Below are positions 12,301-23,212 of a stretch of DNA of 64,000 bases, piece after piece. The DNA is taken from contig JAJFZO010000396.1 in the NCBI GenBank assembly GCA_021397835.1, positions 1,054,001-1,118,000 on the forward strand, written 5' to 3'. Source of the stretch: Moringa oleifera (taxonomy: Eukaryota > Streptophyta > Magnoliopsida > Brassicales > Moringaceae). The notes beneath the pieces were generated by a model. That model was not told where the DNA came from. It was given only the letters and a program-made list of their open reading frames with translations, and did no database searches. The stretch's first letter is position 1. Each line of letters opens with the position of its first letter. The position numbers and the translations under genes were made by a program.

Positions 12301-15300
12301 TCTTAGAAACACGATGGTGGCACTTGGAAGAGAAGCCACGGCTGCCATGTTGTCTGTTGAGGATCAGCAGCAGAAAATAACTTTTCAACGGCTTCTTGCT
12401 ATGGTCTTGCTACTTTTTCATCCCTTCCTTTCTGCTTGTATTTTTTGTCTGTGTGCATGATTGTCTCTTTTTCCAGTGCTTATGCTTCTGATTTCTTCTG
12501 GCATAATTCTTTTGAAAGCAGTATTATTAGTGATCTTTGAGTGAGAATATCTAATTGCTGATATTACTGCAATTGAATTATGGTTTAAACTATGTGCTTA
12601 ACACATGTACAAGGCCTGGTTAGGTATGAGTTTTCTGTTTATATTCCTCCTCCTATGGGCACCACTCTGTTTGGTTAAAGGAATATAAGAATGAGGTGGA
12701 TCCGAGATGGAACTCACGCTAAGATGAAGCCTCTAATAGTCTGCTGCATATTTTCTGACAATCCTACTTGAATTGTATACATGTGATAGTTTTTCTTTTT
12801 AATTTTGATAAAATCATGTAGTAAAAATGAAATGTTTTTCATTATTAGCGTCAACGTGATGTTTTCAGGTGCATTGTGCTCCTTTGTTCATAATTTTTTG
12901 AGAATGATGTTAACAGCACTTTTACTATGTTTCTGGTTATGTATGGTTAGCATATTTGTTCACAAGTAGTTGATTGGTAATCAAGTTTTGCTGAACTTCT
13001 TAGTAAGTAGACTAATTAGCTTATGCTACTTGTCAAATGAAAAATTAAAAGATAAAGAGGGGACACAGATAAGTTAAAAAGATATTTCTTAACATTTCTA
13101 CAGTAATTTCTATAGGACTATTGAGCATCACTAATAATTCTTTGGACCGTTATTCTTAATGGTTGTAGCTTTTGTACCATTATTAGATTGGTGTCTTATC
13201 CAACTGTAGCTTTTTAGTTGCTCATGCTACGTTCTTGTACATCAATTTTCCTGTTTATGAGGGAAATCGTCCTTGCAGTCATTAGTGACTTGCTCCTTAT
13301 TTGCATTTATCATAGGACATCAAAAGGACAAGCGGATTAATGATGGACATAAGTTCAATGAACTTCCTTGTCTTAATGATGTTCCTGAAGTTGAGAAGTA
13401 TTTGGCACGTGATGAATCTATCGGGATCATCACTTGCCTTCAATTTTCATGATGGCTTTAGAGCAAAAGGCTTATACTTCACATGGAAGCAGTTCTTATA
13501 CTTTAGCTCTTAAAATTACTCATTCAAGAGCCGAGATTAGTTAGATAAAGATGCATGGAAAATTTTCTATTTATATTTGTTTATTCCCCTTTATGTGTTT
13601 TGCTAATGTGATTGCTATGTGAGATCTGTTAATATTGTTTAAATTTTATCAGTTTCTTGCTCCTGCATATTTACTATGTGTCTCAGCTCTTGGCCTTTGA
13701 CAATTAGGTACTGCAACTTTCTCATCTGAGACAACCCCATTTCTCCATCTTCCAAATACCTCTACTATTTTAATCTCCAAATGTCAGCAACCTCGTTCAT
13801 ATTCTTTGCTGCAGTTTCCAATATTCACTTCTGTAGTCGAAGGGACAATTACTCATTATTTCCACTATTATATCAATGTTATTTGGCAAATATTGAACTT
13901 TTTGTAATGTAGTTGAAATGTAATAAACGGGAAAATATAAAAACAAAGAAAGAGGAAAAACAAGAGAAACAGTGGTTCATCGATCCCTTGGGTTCAAAGA
14001 AAATGTCCCATTATTTGTCATCAGTCATGCTGCTTTTTTGTCAAGTTGAAGTTCATTTGAGAAAATAGATAATAAATGAAAGAGGAGAGAGTGGAGTATG
14101 CTATTGCATATCATCGATATTTGCGGGTAAGAGAAGAAATGAGTCAAAATAAACACGGTGTGTGCACACATTGCCATCATCATCCATTGCATATAAATTT
14201 CGGCTGTTGCTTCTGTTGGCACTGCTTAGCCAGATTTACCAGAGATCTGCCTTTTATAGTTACTGTAGTTTCTTTCGTTTCATTCATGAAGAGAAAAGGT
14301 AGGATTTAGCAGGAGTGGTTGTTGAGTACATTGTATCTGGTTGTTTTTGAGTACTCAGCTGGAGAAAGCCTTACCATGGAGGGCAACGATCAATCTCGAT
14401 GAATTCTTTATTTTACATTTAGTAGAGCCACATTGTCCTTGATGCATGTTATCTTAGGTTCCATTTTTTATCCTGTCTGCCTCCTAACTCAGTCAAGTCT
14501 CACTAGTCATGGACTGTCATTAATGTTCCCAGGCCAATATCAAATTCATTCAAGTCCACTTGACTTTTTGATAGTATGTACCCTCAGGGTTTTACCAGGC
14601 TGCTTTGTTTTGAGGACAGGAAAGTTGTCGAGAAGGGAATTGGATTTCTGTTGTTAGCTTTTTCGTTTGTTGTTGACTGTCATTGACTCTCATTAGGTTA
14701 AAATTCTACTCTTTCTGTAATTACATTGGTTATGCCAGGGTTACCTTCCAGACATTGGCTATTTACTTTGGATTTGATTTATTCTCTGTCTGTTAGAAGC
14801 TCCAAAATTAATTTTCTGTTGGCAAGGGAGTTTGTATGTGCCACATTAGATAATTTTTCAGAAGTGGAGGTGCAGCCTTTTAATGTTTCAACTTCTATTT
14901 GTGAGTCGAGTTTCCTAATTTGAGTCTCTTGGTGGTTGGGGACTATGCACCATGAGACACCTTCTATAATTTCACTGTATTTGCGGAAGTGATATATTTA
15001 ATTGATCAGAAAGTTTGGAAGAACGAGATTTCCTTAACACCATCTGACTCAGTCATCTGAATCAATGATACCTTGATAGGGATTTCAAGGTTATGATGCT
15101 AACTAGTTTATAACAGTAGCTACTGGTGTTCATTCCATCAAAAGTTGTTAAGATGTTTAGTTTAATGATAGTGTATGAATCTGCTCATTTTGGTCTACTT
15201 GTGATTTTCTAGTTATTGGCCCTCAAATGGAGTCATGTTGCAGGTTGATGCTGAGAGATCTTATCATCAACATGTTGTTGTTACTCTGGAGAAGCTGTAT

Positions 15301-18300
15301 TCTGAGGTTTGTACTAGCTCTGTTTTTTATGTAATATTCATGCTTGCATGCATACTTATATAGATATTTATCCATGTACATATACGGACATCGAGTGCAA
15401 TATGCAAATGTGAGCATGCATGGAGGGTATGTGCATGTTTGTATCAACACATACTCCTCTTTGTTGACATCCTTTAATATGGCACTGTTAGGTTACCCTT
15501 TCTAATTTAGCTTACTTTCCTCTGACATTACTGGGTTCAGATGATTCTGGAGGAGCAAGCAAATGAGTCATCATCACGATCAATAACTATACAGAGAGAT
15601 GTGGACATTCCCCATGCCCAAGAGGCTATCAAATCAAATGGATCAAATGAGAATAGACCCGTAAGTCAAGATGGATCATACTTTATTGCAAAAGTAAGGC
15701 CTCCGAACTCTTTGAGAATTTTAGTACTCCTTCAGTGATATCTTTATTATATTTTTTAAAAGAAAAAAAAATGAAGGTGCCTCTTTGAAGATCCTTCCAT
15801 TCTGGGTTGTTTATGTTATAGTAGTTGAATTTCACATCCTTAAAATACTTTATATTAGAATTCCTAATTTATTTGTTACAACTAATACATTATGTTCACT
15901 GTTACTTTTTGTTACATCCAATTGGAATCATTTTGTAATTTATGAAATCTTTTACATCCGAAATGCAAGATTTATAGATCAGAAGAATGTTATATGATGT
16001 GTAGCTTGGTAAGAAGCATGAGTTCAGTTCCTGTTATGTCAGCTATGTAAATACTTTTGCAGGCCATCACAACAGTTTCTGTTGAAAACATCTGAGGATT
16101 AACTTGATGGAGATTCTCACTTTGATAAGTTCCCACATAAAATTTGGAAAAATGTATTGTGCTATAAAGAAAATATATAGAGGCAACCATAAAAAAAAAA
16201 AAAAGGAAATATTTTTGAAGTCTAAGATTTAATGAATTTAATTGTTGGAGAACACATCCCTTGGTTCTGATTCAAAACGTTCTGGCTGGAGGGAGAGCAA
16301 TAGAGCTGCCGACTTTCTTTCGGGATGTCGAGTTATGTCTTAATGTTCCCTGAAAAGTAAGTGTTTTAATTGAAGCAACCTGGCAAAATATTCTAATCCT
16401 CTACTTATGTGCATTTCTACCAGCAGTCCTTGTAAGAACTCAACCAAGAAGTGCAACCTACTCAACTTTCCTGTATATGACTTGTCATGTGCAAGTTGTT
16501 CGTCTCCTCACACTCTTGAAAGTTGTTTCCATGTAATAACTCGGTTAAACTCTTTAGGTTTATAATCCCAAGACTACCAGTAGGAAAGTAGTCATGCATT
16601 TTGGTGAAACAGAGGATCTTAACATCAATCACCATCACCACTTCACCGAATATTTTATTGTAGCTTGTTTAGATGCTTATCACTGTTACAGTTTATGAAC
16701 TCACTGAATTGAAGTTGTTTCTTCTTCGAGGTACTTTTTGGATGCTATGATAGTCAACAAACGATTATTAGAGTTGGTGTTTAACAACTTGGTTGTGCAG
16801 TTCTAGCTTTCCTTCTCTGTTTGTAGCCAAAAAGTTAAGGGTCTGCACTAACTCAGATTCTTGTATAATTCAATTTACCTTGAAATTATATTCTTCTGCC
16901 AGTATGACATGTAGGCGCTGCTAGTTTATCAGTTAGTATATTTTCTTTTTTTACTCTTTTTCTTAGGTGTCGTTGGGTTTTTTGTCTCACTATTCTTTTC
17001 TAAACCTTTCTTTTAAACAGGTTATACACCCATTTGATGCTCAAGCTGATGGGGAGTTGAGTCTATCAATTGATGATTATGTTATTGTACGCCAGGTACT
17101 TTCTTTACTGCTGTTCTACATGGCAATATGTGAATTCTGTGGATCAAGGCATGTTTTTGTGCAATATACGTTTAGATTTATAATTTGTTGCCAGGGTTGT
17201 CCGATGTCTGTGGTTTTTGGATGATGGCTTAATTCTAAAGCTGTATTTGAATTTTATTTCTCGAAATTCTGCTTGAAACAACTTAGTTAACGAAGTCAAT
17301 GATAGGCATGTCATCATCTCAATAGGCTTTTTGCAAATGTTATATATATATATATATATATATCAGAAACAAAGTTTTAACTTTCTACTAACTGTAAGGC
17401 ACACAGGGATGCTGCCCATGTACAAAAAGTAAGATAGATCCTATCTAGATGTGAGGATATTTGTGAGGATATTTATAAACTCTACAAAGTCCTTCTCATT
17501 TACAAAAGAAGCTCCTATTACCTATAATTTCATTATATGAATCCGTCAACTCTTTATCACACTAAGGTTTGTTTCCATCCCTTCAAAAACCCTCCTATTT
17601 CTCTCCCTCCACACTAACCAAAAAATGAGAAACAGGATCAATGCAATAGATTTCTTCCTCAGACCAGCAGTCCTTATACTTCCCCGACATCACCCATGTT
17701 TGCCCCAACAAAGCCAGCTCACTCCCAGATTTTCTAGTCCATCTGCAGCAAACCAAAACACGATTAGCCTTTTGCAAATGTTAACTTGCTGAGAGCTGCT
17801 TTTCACTTTATGATACTCTGCTATACATGGGGTTCCAGTAGGACCAAAGATGCTTTGATAGTGAATCTTATATGGTCTTACCTCAGCCCACCATGCCAAG
17901 CATGGTTATTGCATGTAAATCGGGTCAAATTGTGTCATCCATTATGGCCTGCTAGGAAAGTGAAAAGTGGGTTGCAAAGGCAGTCCATTGATTGATTTCT
18001 ACTGAATTCTTGTTTAGGATGATCAATCTCAACTCATTTTTGACAGAAAATGTTTCTCTGTAGGGCTGTGGCTCTAAACAACTGTCTCGTATCATCCTAT
18101 CACTCTGTCCATGATCTCTGAGTAGCGTATTATGTACTAGGTTTTTTGTCGGCCCTCAAATCAACTCATCAAATTGGAGTTGGGGAGTCAAAGGAAGGGA
18201 AATTGTTCATGTTGGAGATACAAACTAATTACACGACAGTTAAAAAGAGAAAATATGTGAAATTTGGCTCATTTGAAGCGAAAATAATCATATTTTATGG

Positions 18301-18993
18301 AGAAAATTGTGACATAACTATTCTGTTATTATGATGTTGTTAGGTAGAAAATATTTCTGTGGTGGGATTATTAGTAATTATTTGGCCTTGGGGATGCTTA
18401 ATTTAAATTTACTGGGGATGCCTCCATGAGATGTCATGGTTCCTACTAGCAACCTCGGGAAGTTCAGAACAAAACTCAGCTGAAGATTGATAGGGCCTGA
18501 TTGGTGATCATTTTTAACTCGAGTTTTGAGCTCGTCTTTGACTGTCTGAAAAACTATGCATAACTTAGTTGCTTGCTGTGGGTGACAACTTGGTTGTATG
18601 TGGTGTATATACACATGAACAACTCACTCTTTGGTACCAATATAAACTTCAAAGTGATGAGCCTTACTGTCTTTATAAGTTCGTTTGTTCTATGCATGAC
18701 CTTAGACAATTTTGAGTTTTGGTCAAAAATTTTACTGTTAGGTGTGATTTTTATATTTTTGAGTTTCTGGGTTAGGCATATAACATTTTTTTTAACGAGA
18801 TCTTTAAGATTGAGAAACCATGTTTGAGGGCTTCTCTAAACTTGTTTAGTTGTTGGTATGTTGCAAGGTTGCTGCTACTGGATGGTCGGAGGGAGAATGC
18901 AAGGGGAAAGCTGGATGGTTTCCTTCTGCTTACATAGAAAGGCAAGAGAAAGCACCGGCAAGCAAACTATTGGAAGCAGACCCAAAACCATGA
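3321..18993 (+). CDS. SH3P1: BAR-SH3 domain protein, SH3P1-like
   Basis: Ten coding exons, read by eye: 3321-3380, 9636-9749, 9881-9950, 10029-10177, 12024-12125, 12203-12403, 15244-15306, 15541-15693, 17021-17095, 18868-18993. They join in frame to 370 residues. The start [20 protein letters not shown] matches the conserved N-terminus of the Arabidopsis SH3P family. Exons 1-7 (residues 1-253) form the helical BAR-like membrane-binding region, residues 254-297 a polar linker, and about 298-358 an SH3 domain with [14 protein letters not shown] and GWFPSAYIE. The sequence is closer to SH3P1 than to SH3P2 or SH3P3. Family members bind membranes and act in clathrin-linked trafficking; SH3P2 also acts in autophagosome formation. 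All introns are GT-AG; the exon 6 donor (GTCTTG) is weak. Intron 1 (6.3 kb) holds a LINE and intron 9 a LINE fragment. Family identity is firm; the exact paralogue and function are inferred. Confidence 0.93.
3820..3830. repeat. Target-site duplication, left copy, of the LINE
   Basis: The 11-mer GGATGCTTTAT abuts the first LINE base, and an identical copy at 6574-6584 follows the A-rich LINE tail. Confidence 0.85.
3831..6573 (+). mobile_element. 5'-truncated L1-type LINE in intron 1
   Basis: About 2.7 kb in the sense orientation, flanked by an exact 11-bp duplication and ending in a short A-rich tail after a GGCACC...GGTGCC motif. Coding pieces in order: the segment before the reverse transcriptase with [12 protein letters not shown] (about 3990); RT pieces [15 protein letters not shown] (about 4380), [15 protein letters not shown] (about 4630) and LFADDIIIF (4952-4978); thumb pieces to about 5260; the segment MKYLGLPF (about 5149); and a zinc-binding C-terminal part with [20 protein letters not shown] at about 6105-6170. 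The catalytic FADD is intact, but many stops and frameshifts make it inactive. The endonuclease and ORF1 are absent, as expected of 5' truncation. The hallmarks fit plant L1-clade LINEs. Confidence 0.92.
3879..6320 (+). pseudogene. LINE reverse transcriptase, disrupted ORF2
   Basis: The coding remnant of the LINE. It reads as at least five frame segments, the longest being 4320-4601 (RT fingers), 5346-5726 (thumb and connection) and 6008-6319 (zinc-binding end). A guanine-rich patch at 5268-5296 separates two of the segments and probably marks an expansion or small deletion. No single frame spans the RT, so no functional protein can be made. Confidence 0.85.
6574..6584. repeat. Target-site duplication, right copy, of the LINE
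   Basis: Exact match to 3820-3830, directly after the A-rich tail. Confidence 0.85.
8249..8380. repeat. Tandem duplication, period 66
   Basis: Two near-identical copies begin with AGTCATGACATTACATATC at about 8250 and 8316 and end with GAGTAATTGGTTTATTA. They differ by about one base insertion, so the duplication is recent. It lies inside intron 1. Confidence 0.9.
11147..11400. repeat. Paired LTR-end and primer-site-like motifs
   Basis: TTTCAAC followed by GGTGTCAAAG occurs at about 11148-11166 and again at about 11364-11382, 216 bases apart. The motif resembles the TGGTATCAGAGC primer-binding site used with initiator tRNA-Met after plant LTRs, with G-to-A and A-to-G differences. The upstream words (TTAGCTTAAGC, GAGTTAA) also recall LTR ends. 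A miniature LTR element or a solo-LTR remnant is possible. It lies in intron 4 of the SH3P1-like gene. Confidence 0.35.
12404..15243 (+). other. Intron 6 of the SH3P1-like gene
   Basis: A 2.8-kb intron with an unusual donor, GTCTTG, and acceptor GTTGCAG. A stretch at about 13330-13430 reads without stops and ends in a segment like [15 protein letters not shown], which I cannot place in a family. The rest is T-rich with no coding signal. Confidence 0.75.
15694..17020 (+). other. Intron 8 of the SH3P1-like gene
   Basis: A 1.3-kb intron with donor GTAAGG and acceptor TTTTAAACAG. It separates the linker from the first SH3 exon. I see no repeats or coding fragments in it. Confidence 0.8.
17341..17363. 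repeat. (TA)n microsatellite
   Basis: About eleven TA units. It sits at the junction where the antisense LINE fragment meets its target-site duplication, so part of it may derive from the LINE tail. Confidence 0.9.
17343..17769 (-). mobile_element. 5'-truncated LINE fragment, antisense, in intron 9
   Basis: On the minus strand this repeats the last 400 or so bases of the LINE at 3831-6573. Shared coding words include [21 protein letters not shown] (compare [21 protein letters not shown], each within its own frame), followed by the same non-coding 3' end (TGTACATGGG...GGCA and AACTTTGTTTCTGA). TTTTGCAAATGTTA flanks it at 17329-17342 and 17770-17783. It belongs to the same LINE family but is a separate insertion in the opposite orientation. 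Confidence 0.88.
17770..17783. repeat. Target-site duplication of the antisense LINE fragment
   Basis: The 14-mer TTTTGCAAATGTTA is identical to 17329-17342, on the other side of the fragment. Confidence 0.85.
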
Positions 18994-19270
18994 GCCATTC
19001 ATTTTCCTTCACAAAATCTATAAATTTTGTATAGAACTCTTTCTCTGTGTTATAGTGCCCATGTATGTAGTTTTCTTTTCGTGTTGTTCTGTGCAGTGAG
19101 GATCTACTCATTTGCTTTAATTTTCCAGGTAATAAGTAGCTTTTAAACTTGTGAATATTGAACATTACTACTGCTATTACCACTTTCGGTACTAAGACTG
19201 AATCTTGTCTGATGGCTATTGTTGTCTTCTCGTTCATTTCGTTCCCAAATTTAGTTTTATGTAATGTTTC
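18994..19270 (+). other. Probable 3' untranslated region of the SH3P1-like gene
   Basis: T-rich sequence after the TGA at 18991-18993. Possible polyadenylation context lies near the TATAAATTTTGTA word at about 19019 and again at about 19255 (TTTATGTAATG). The exact end is not determinable. Confidence 0.5.
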
Positions 19271-19541
19271 AAAACTGAAGTGTTATCTCCCCTGGGAACG
19301 GGGAATCTCCAATTGAAGTTTTTTAATGGTCAGAAAGGACATCAAATGTCACAGCACAAAACATATCAGAAGAACACAAAAAATGATCACTTGATCTGCA
19401 TCACCTAACTGTTACAAAATATTAACAAATGACAGGCAAGTTTTTGTTATGACGATTACTTAGCAGTAATATTTTCTGTAACTCATTTTTTGAATGCATT
19501 TTACAAGTTTGTTTGAGCACAATTTGAGGAATTATTGAATT

Positions 19542-20191
19542 TGATTGTGAAATAATTTTGGGGTAGTTTTTGATGTTTTGGAACATTCATAATTTTATTT
19601 TTTAATTATTCCTAAAATAATATAAAAATATATTTTTTAAAAAAGTTATGGATGTTTTTTTAGTGATGCACAGTTGGTATACATTTTAGCAAAATTATAA
19701 GAGAGTTATTTTAGTTCATTAATTTCATTTTTGTCAAAGAAATGCATTTTAACTAGTATCTATTGAAACTAAATTGTTTTCATAGTCCTTATGCATTGAG
19801 GGTTATTTTATATACTGGTATTATTTTTATGCTTTAAACTTGGAAAGGAGCTTAGATTTTGATTCCATTTATAAAAACTCTTTGAATTTTTTCTTTTATC
19901 TCTGTATTTCTTTATTTGGAAGCCATTGAATGGTGAGAAATATGTCTATATCTTTTAGGGTGGTGTTCGTTTGTATTTCTTTGAGTAGTGAGTTGTGAGA
20001 TTTCTATATCCTTATTTAGTGTCCTTAAGGTGGTGGTTTTCTTTATCCATTTGCTATTAAACTTGATAGTGAGCCTTTTGTCCTTATTTTCTTTCAAATT
20101 TATTCGAACTTATTTTGTACTTTCCAAATAATTTTTCAGTAAAGTTACTTAATTTTTATTTTAAATATCGTTTAATCATAATACGGTATCA
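19542..20191 (+). mobile_element. Left LTR of outer Ty3/gypsy element A
   Basis: About 650 bp. Its first 330 bases align with 29353-29690: both share TGATTGTG, TTGGAACATTCATAAT, TTTTTGTCAAAGAAAT, CTTATGCAT and ATGCTTTAAA in the same order and spacing. The end is set by TATCA, just before a primer-binding-site-like sequence at 20195. The copies differ by many substitutions, so the insertion is old. Confidence 0.75.
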
Positions 20192-20194
20192 ATT

Positions 20195-20212
20195 TGATAT
20201 CAGAGCTTTAGG
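20195..20212 (+). other. Primer-binding site of element A
   Basis: TGATATCAGAGCTTTAGG closely resembles the complement of initiator tRNA-Met (TGGTATCAGAGC), with one G-to-A difference, directly after the left LTR. Confidence 0.7.
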
Positions 20213-20221
20213 TTAGAGATC

Positions 20222-21390
20222 ATGGCAAGAAAGAATGAAAAAGAAGTTGCTAGAGAAGGAAGTAAACATGATGATGATGTTGAGTACGAGAAGGAAGTAA
20301 CCATGGTGATGATGCTTAGTACTTGAGGTTGTAGCTTGAAAGATTGCATGGTATTAGATGAAAAGGATGCAATCATTGAGGAATTTAGGGGACGTAATAA
20401 CCAACATGACAATGAAGTCTAAGAGTTTGATTCTAATGATAACACACCTTTTCACCGAAGAGACTTGGGTAGATATCGTATAAGATATAGAGAACAAGAT
20501 TGAGTGGTAGAACAAGCATAACCTAAAGTTGGATATTTTGGAGTTTAAAAGTAAAATCTATGTTGATGATTTTATTGACTGATTTAATATGGTGGAGAGA
20601 ATGTTTGAGTTTCATGAATCACTAGAACATAAGAAGGTGAACTTAGTTGCATTCAAACTTAGAAAGAATGCATCTTTTTAGTGGGACAATTTGAAAAGGA
20701 CAAAGAGAATGTAAGGGAAAGAGCAAGATTGTGACATGCGAAAAGTTCAAACAGGAATTGAAAATGAAGTACTTATGTAACAAATTATAGGCAAGATATC
20801 TTTCTCAAATGCAATGATTTTATGCAAAATGAAGTTACGATGGAGGAGAACACAATAGAATTTGATAATCTGATGTTAAAAAAAAAGTTTGCAAAACTAT
20901 GCCATTGTTAGATATCTTAGAGGTTCGAAACATGAGATTTCTAAAGTAGTTCAATTTCAATAATATTAGTCCTTAAATGATGTCTGCAAGTTGGCTTTAA
21001 AAGTTGAGAAATAACAAAAGCTTGAAAAGGGATCACGATATGGTTTTAAAGATATGTATCAAAAGAAGTTAATTTCAAACTTACTCTCCAAAGCAAGGTG
21101 GTGTCAAAGGAGCAAGAAAAGGGTGAAAGATCTACTTGTAGTAAGCAAACACCTAATTCTTTTACACTAAGTGGTAAGAAATGCTTCAACTTTTATAGTT
21201 TTAAGCATATTACTTCTGATGGTCCAAATAGAGGGCTTGCTACTTTAGTTGAGGATGTTAGTGATGGAGAAGAACATGAAGATGACAATGAACAAGAATA
21301 TGATGATGAAGAAGAAGAGATGACCTATATTGATTATGGTATGTCCATTATAGTGCAACATAACTTGAAAGTGTTTTAGATAATAATAGA
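20222..21390 (+). pseudogene. gag of element A, decayed
   Basis: Starts at ATG 20222 (MARKNEKEVAREGSKHDDD). Pieces of the retrotransposon gag domain are visible in several frames: a lysine-rich stretch around KLRKNASF (about 20660), WDNLKRTKRM-like text and a piece around KMKYLC (about 20763). A late acidic segment at about 21250-21330 (EEHEDDNEQEYDDEEEE) lies near where a zinc knuckle would be expected; I see only CFNFYSFKH as a possible knuckle relic. Stops and frameshifts occur throughout. Confidence 0.6.
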
Positions 21391-21394
21391 TAAA

Positions 21395-21951
21395 AGTTAG
21401 GTGAGAATAAATGTGTTTCATACCAAATGTACTTCTCGTGGCAGGGTGTGTTTAGTAATAATTGATAGTGGTAACTTTGACAACATGGCATCCTTGGAGA
21501 TGGCACAAAAGCTCAAGTTAGACACTATTCCACATTTAAATCCTTACTAATTGTGCTAGTTAAAAAAAGAAAGAGTGAAATTAAGGTAACTACAAGATGC
21601 TTAGTTTCATTTTCTATTAGAAAGAATTATAAAGATGAAGTATGGTGTGATGTTACTCCTATGGATGCTTGTCATTTGTTATTAGGTAGACCTTGGCGAT
21701 ATGATAGGAAGGTGTTGTATGATGGTTACAAGCATACTTATTCTTTTAAGGTGAATGATAAAAAGATTGTTTTAGCTCCATTAAAACCTACTAAAGCAAG
21801 TCAAACAAAGAAGAAAGTTAGTGATCTTATGTCCTATGGTGAATTTAAGGATGAATTAGAGAGAAGTGGAGCTGTTTTTACTGTTGTGATAATAGAAGAG
21901 AAAGCACAACATAAGAAACCACCAAAAATCATGAAACTGGATGAGTTTTAA
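21395..21951 (+). pseudogene. Aspartic protease region of element A
   Basis: The retropepsin motif VIIDSGN (DSG at 21464-21472) is followed by MASLEMAQKLKL, then in another frame by DACHLLLGRPWRYDRK, the typical C-terminal protease-to-RT linker of plant Ty3/gypsy pol. The usual serine after DSG reads Asn here. A frameshift near 21550 separates the two halves. Confidence 0.75.
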
Positions 21952-22019
21952 GATGTTATCTTAAAGGAGATTCCATATGGCCTTTCATATTTAAGGGATA
22001 TTTAACATTACATTAATCT

Positions 22020-22830
22020 TCTTCCAAGGGCTATTCTTCCTAATATAGTAGCCTATAAAATGAATCATAAAAAGCATGAAGAGCTTTAGAGGCAAATTGA
22101 TGAGTTGGTGCGAAATGGGTTAATTTGAGAGGGCATGAGTCCATGAGCTATTCGACCCTTATAGTGCCAAAGAAGGATGGTTCTTGGAGGATATGTGTGG
22201 ATAACCATGTTGTAAATAAAGTACAATTAATTATCAATTTTTAAATTTTGAGATTAGATAATTTATTTAATCAATTGTTTGATCACTTACTTTCTCTAAA
22301 TAGATTTAAGAAGTTGTTACCATTAAATTAAAATAAGGCTTAGAGATGAATCGAAGATAGCATTTTAAATTATAGATGGTTTATATAAATGGGTGATTAT
22401 GCCATTTAGACAATCTAATGCACTTGGTACTTTCATACGATTTATGAATTACATACTTAAGCCATACATTAGTTCTTTTGTTGTGGTTTACCTTAATGAT
22501 ATATTGGTGCATAATAAAAATGAAGAATAGCATATGGATCATCTTAAACAGCCGTTTCTTATTTTAAAGGAGCAAAAACTCTATGATAATTAAAGTGTGA
22601 ATATTTTACTTCTAGTGTGGTATTTATAAGAAGAAATTATGATGGATCAAAGTAAGGTATAGGCTATTTTCCATTAGCCATTTGTATGACGTTCAAAGTT
22701 TTCATAGTTTGAATTTTCTTTAGAGACGGTGCAGTTTATTAAGGGTTTTAATTCTATTATTGCTCAAATCATCAAGTACTTAAAAGATGACAAGTTCAAA
22801 TGGACAAGGTGTTTGAAGTTGAATGTGATG
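22020..22830 (+). pseudogene. Reverse transcriptase and start of RNase H, element A
   Basis: RT pieces in order: an NH2-terminal segment around YKMNHKKHEEL (about 22055), QIDELVRNGLI (about 22094), a VPKKDGSW-like block (22168-22190) and the catalytic block FVVVYLNDILV (about 22477-22509). The first catalytic aspartate of the usual YxDD reads Asn (AAT 22495-22497). The frame then runs into FEVECD at the RNase H start, where element B is inserted. Numerous stops. Confidence 0.75.
22821..22830. repeat. Flanking duplication, left, of inner element B
   Basis: GAATGTGATG occurs here and again at 27589-27598, immediately after the right LTR. It is part of the RNase H coding sequence of element A. 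A 10-bp duplication is longer than the usual 5 bp, so part of the match may be LTR terminus. Confidence 0.7.
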
Positions 22831-23166
22831 TAGTACACATTAATATAGTATCCTATTTTGATTAATGCCCTATTTTGATTGGATAACTTAGTTTCTTGTT
22901 CTTTTAGGTTTCTTATTTCTAGTCTAAGTCAATTTTCTATTCTTTCAAGTTTCCCATTGAGTCAGTTTCCTATTTTTTCAGGTTTTTCATTTTTAGTTTT
23001 CCTATTCTTTCTACGTTTCCTATTTTTTGCATTATTTAAAGACTTATTATAATGGTTAGAAGGAATTCAATACAACTTATTAAATTTTTCTCTAAAAATT
23101 TAACCTTTGGGTTTGCTCTTTAATTTCATTCCATTTCTCTTTCGAAGCAAACCTTCCGTTGTACCA
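22831..23166 (+). mobile_element. Left LTR of inner Ty3/gypsy element B
   Basis: About 336 bp, aligning end to end with 27274-27588 (TAGTACACATTAA at the start, AACCTTCC near the end). The boundary may be two bases earlier if the LTR begins with TG. It contains repeated pyrimidine phrases such as TTTCCTATT and TTTCAGGTT. Most differences between the copies are C/T or G/A. Confidence 0.88.
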
Positions 23167-23168
23167 AA

Positions 23169-23184
23169 TTAGTATCAAAGTAAG
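23169..23184 (+). other. Primer-binding site of element B
   Basis: TTAGTATCAAAGTAAG follows the left LTR and matches the initiator tRNA-Met type site (TGGTATCAGAGC) apart from G-to-A changes. Confidence 0.55.
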
Positions 23185-23212
23185 GATTTTTACATTATTC
23201 TGATAGCTAACA

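Larger units (their letters stand above)
17096..18867 (+). other. Intron 9 of the SH3P1-like gene
   Basis: A 1.8-kb intron splitting the SH3 domain between its RT-loop and n-Src parts, with donor GTACTT and acceptor GTTGCAAG. It contains the antisense LINE fragment; otherwise it is ordinary T-rich intron. Confidence 0.85.
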
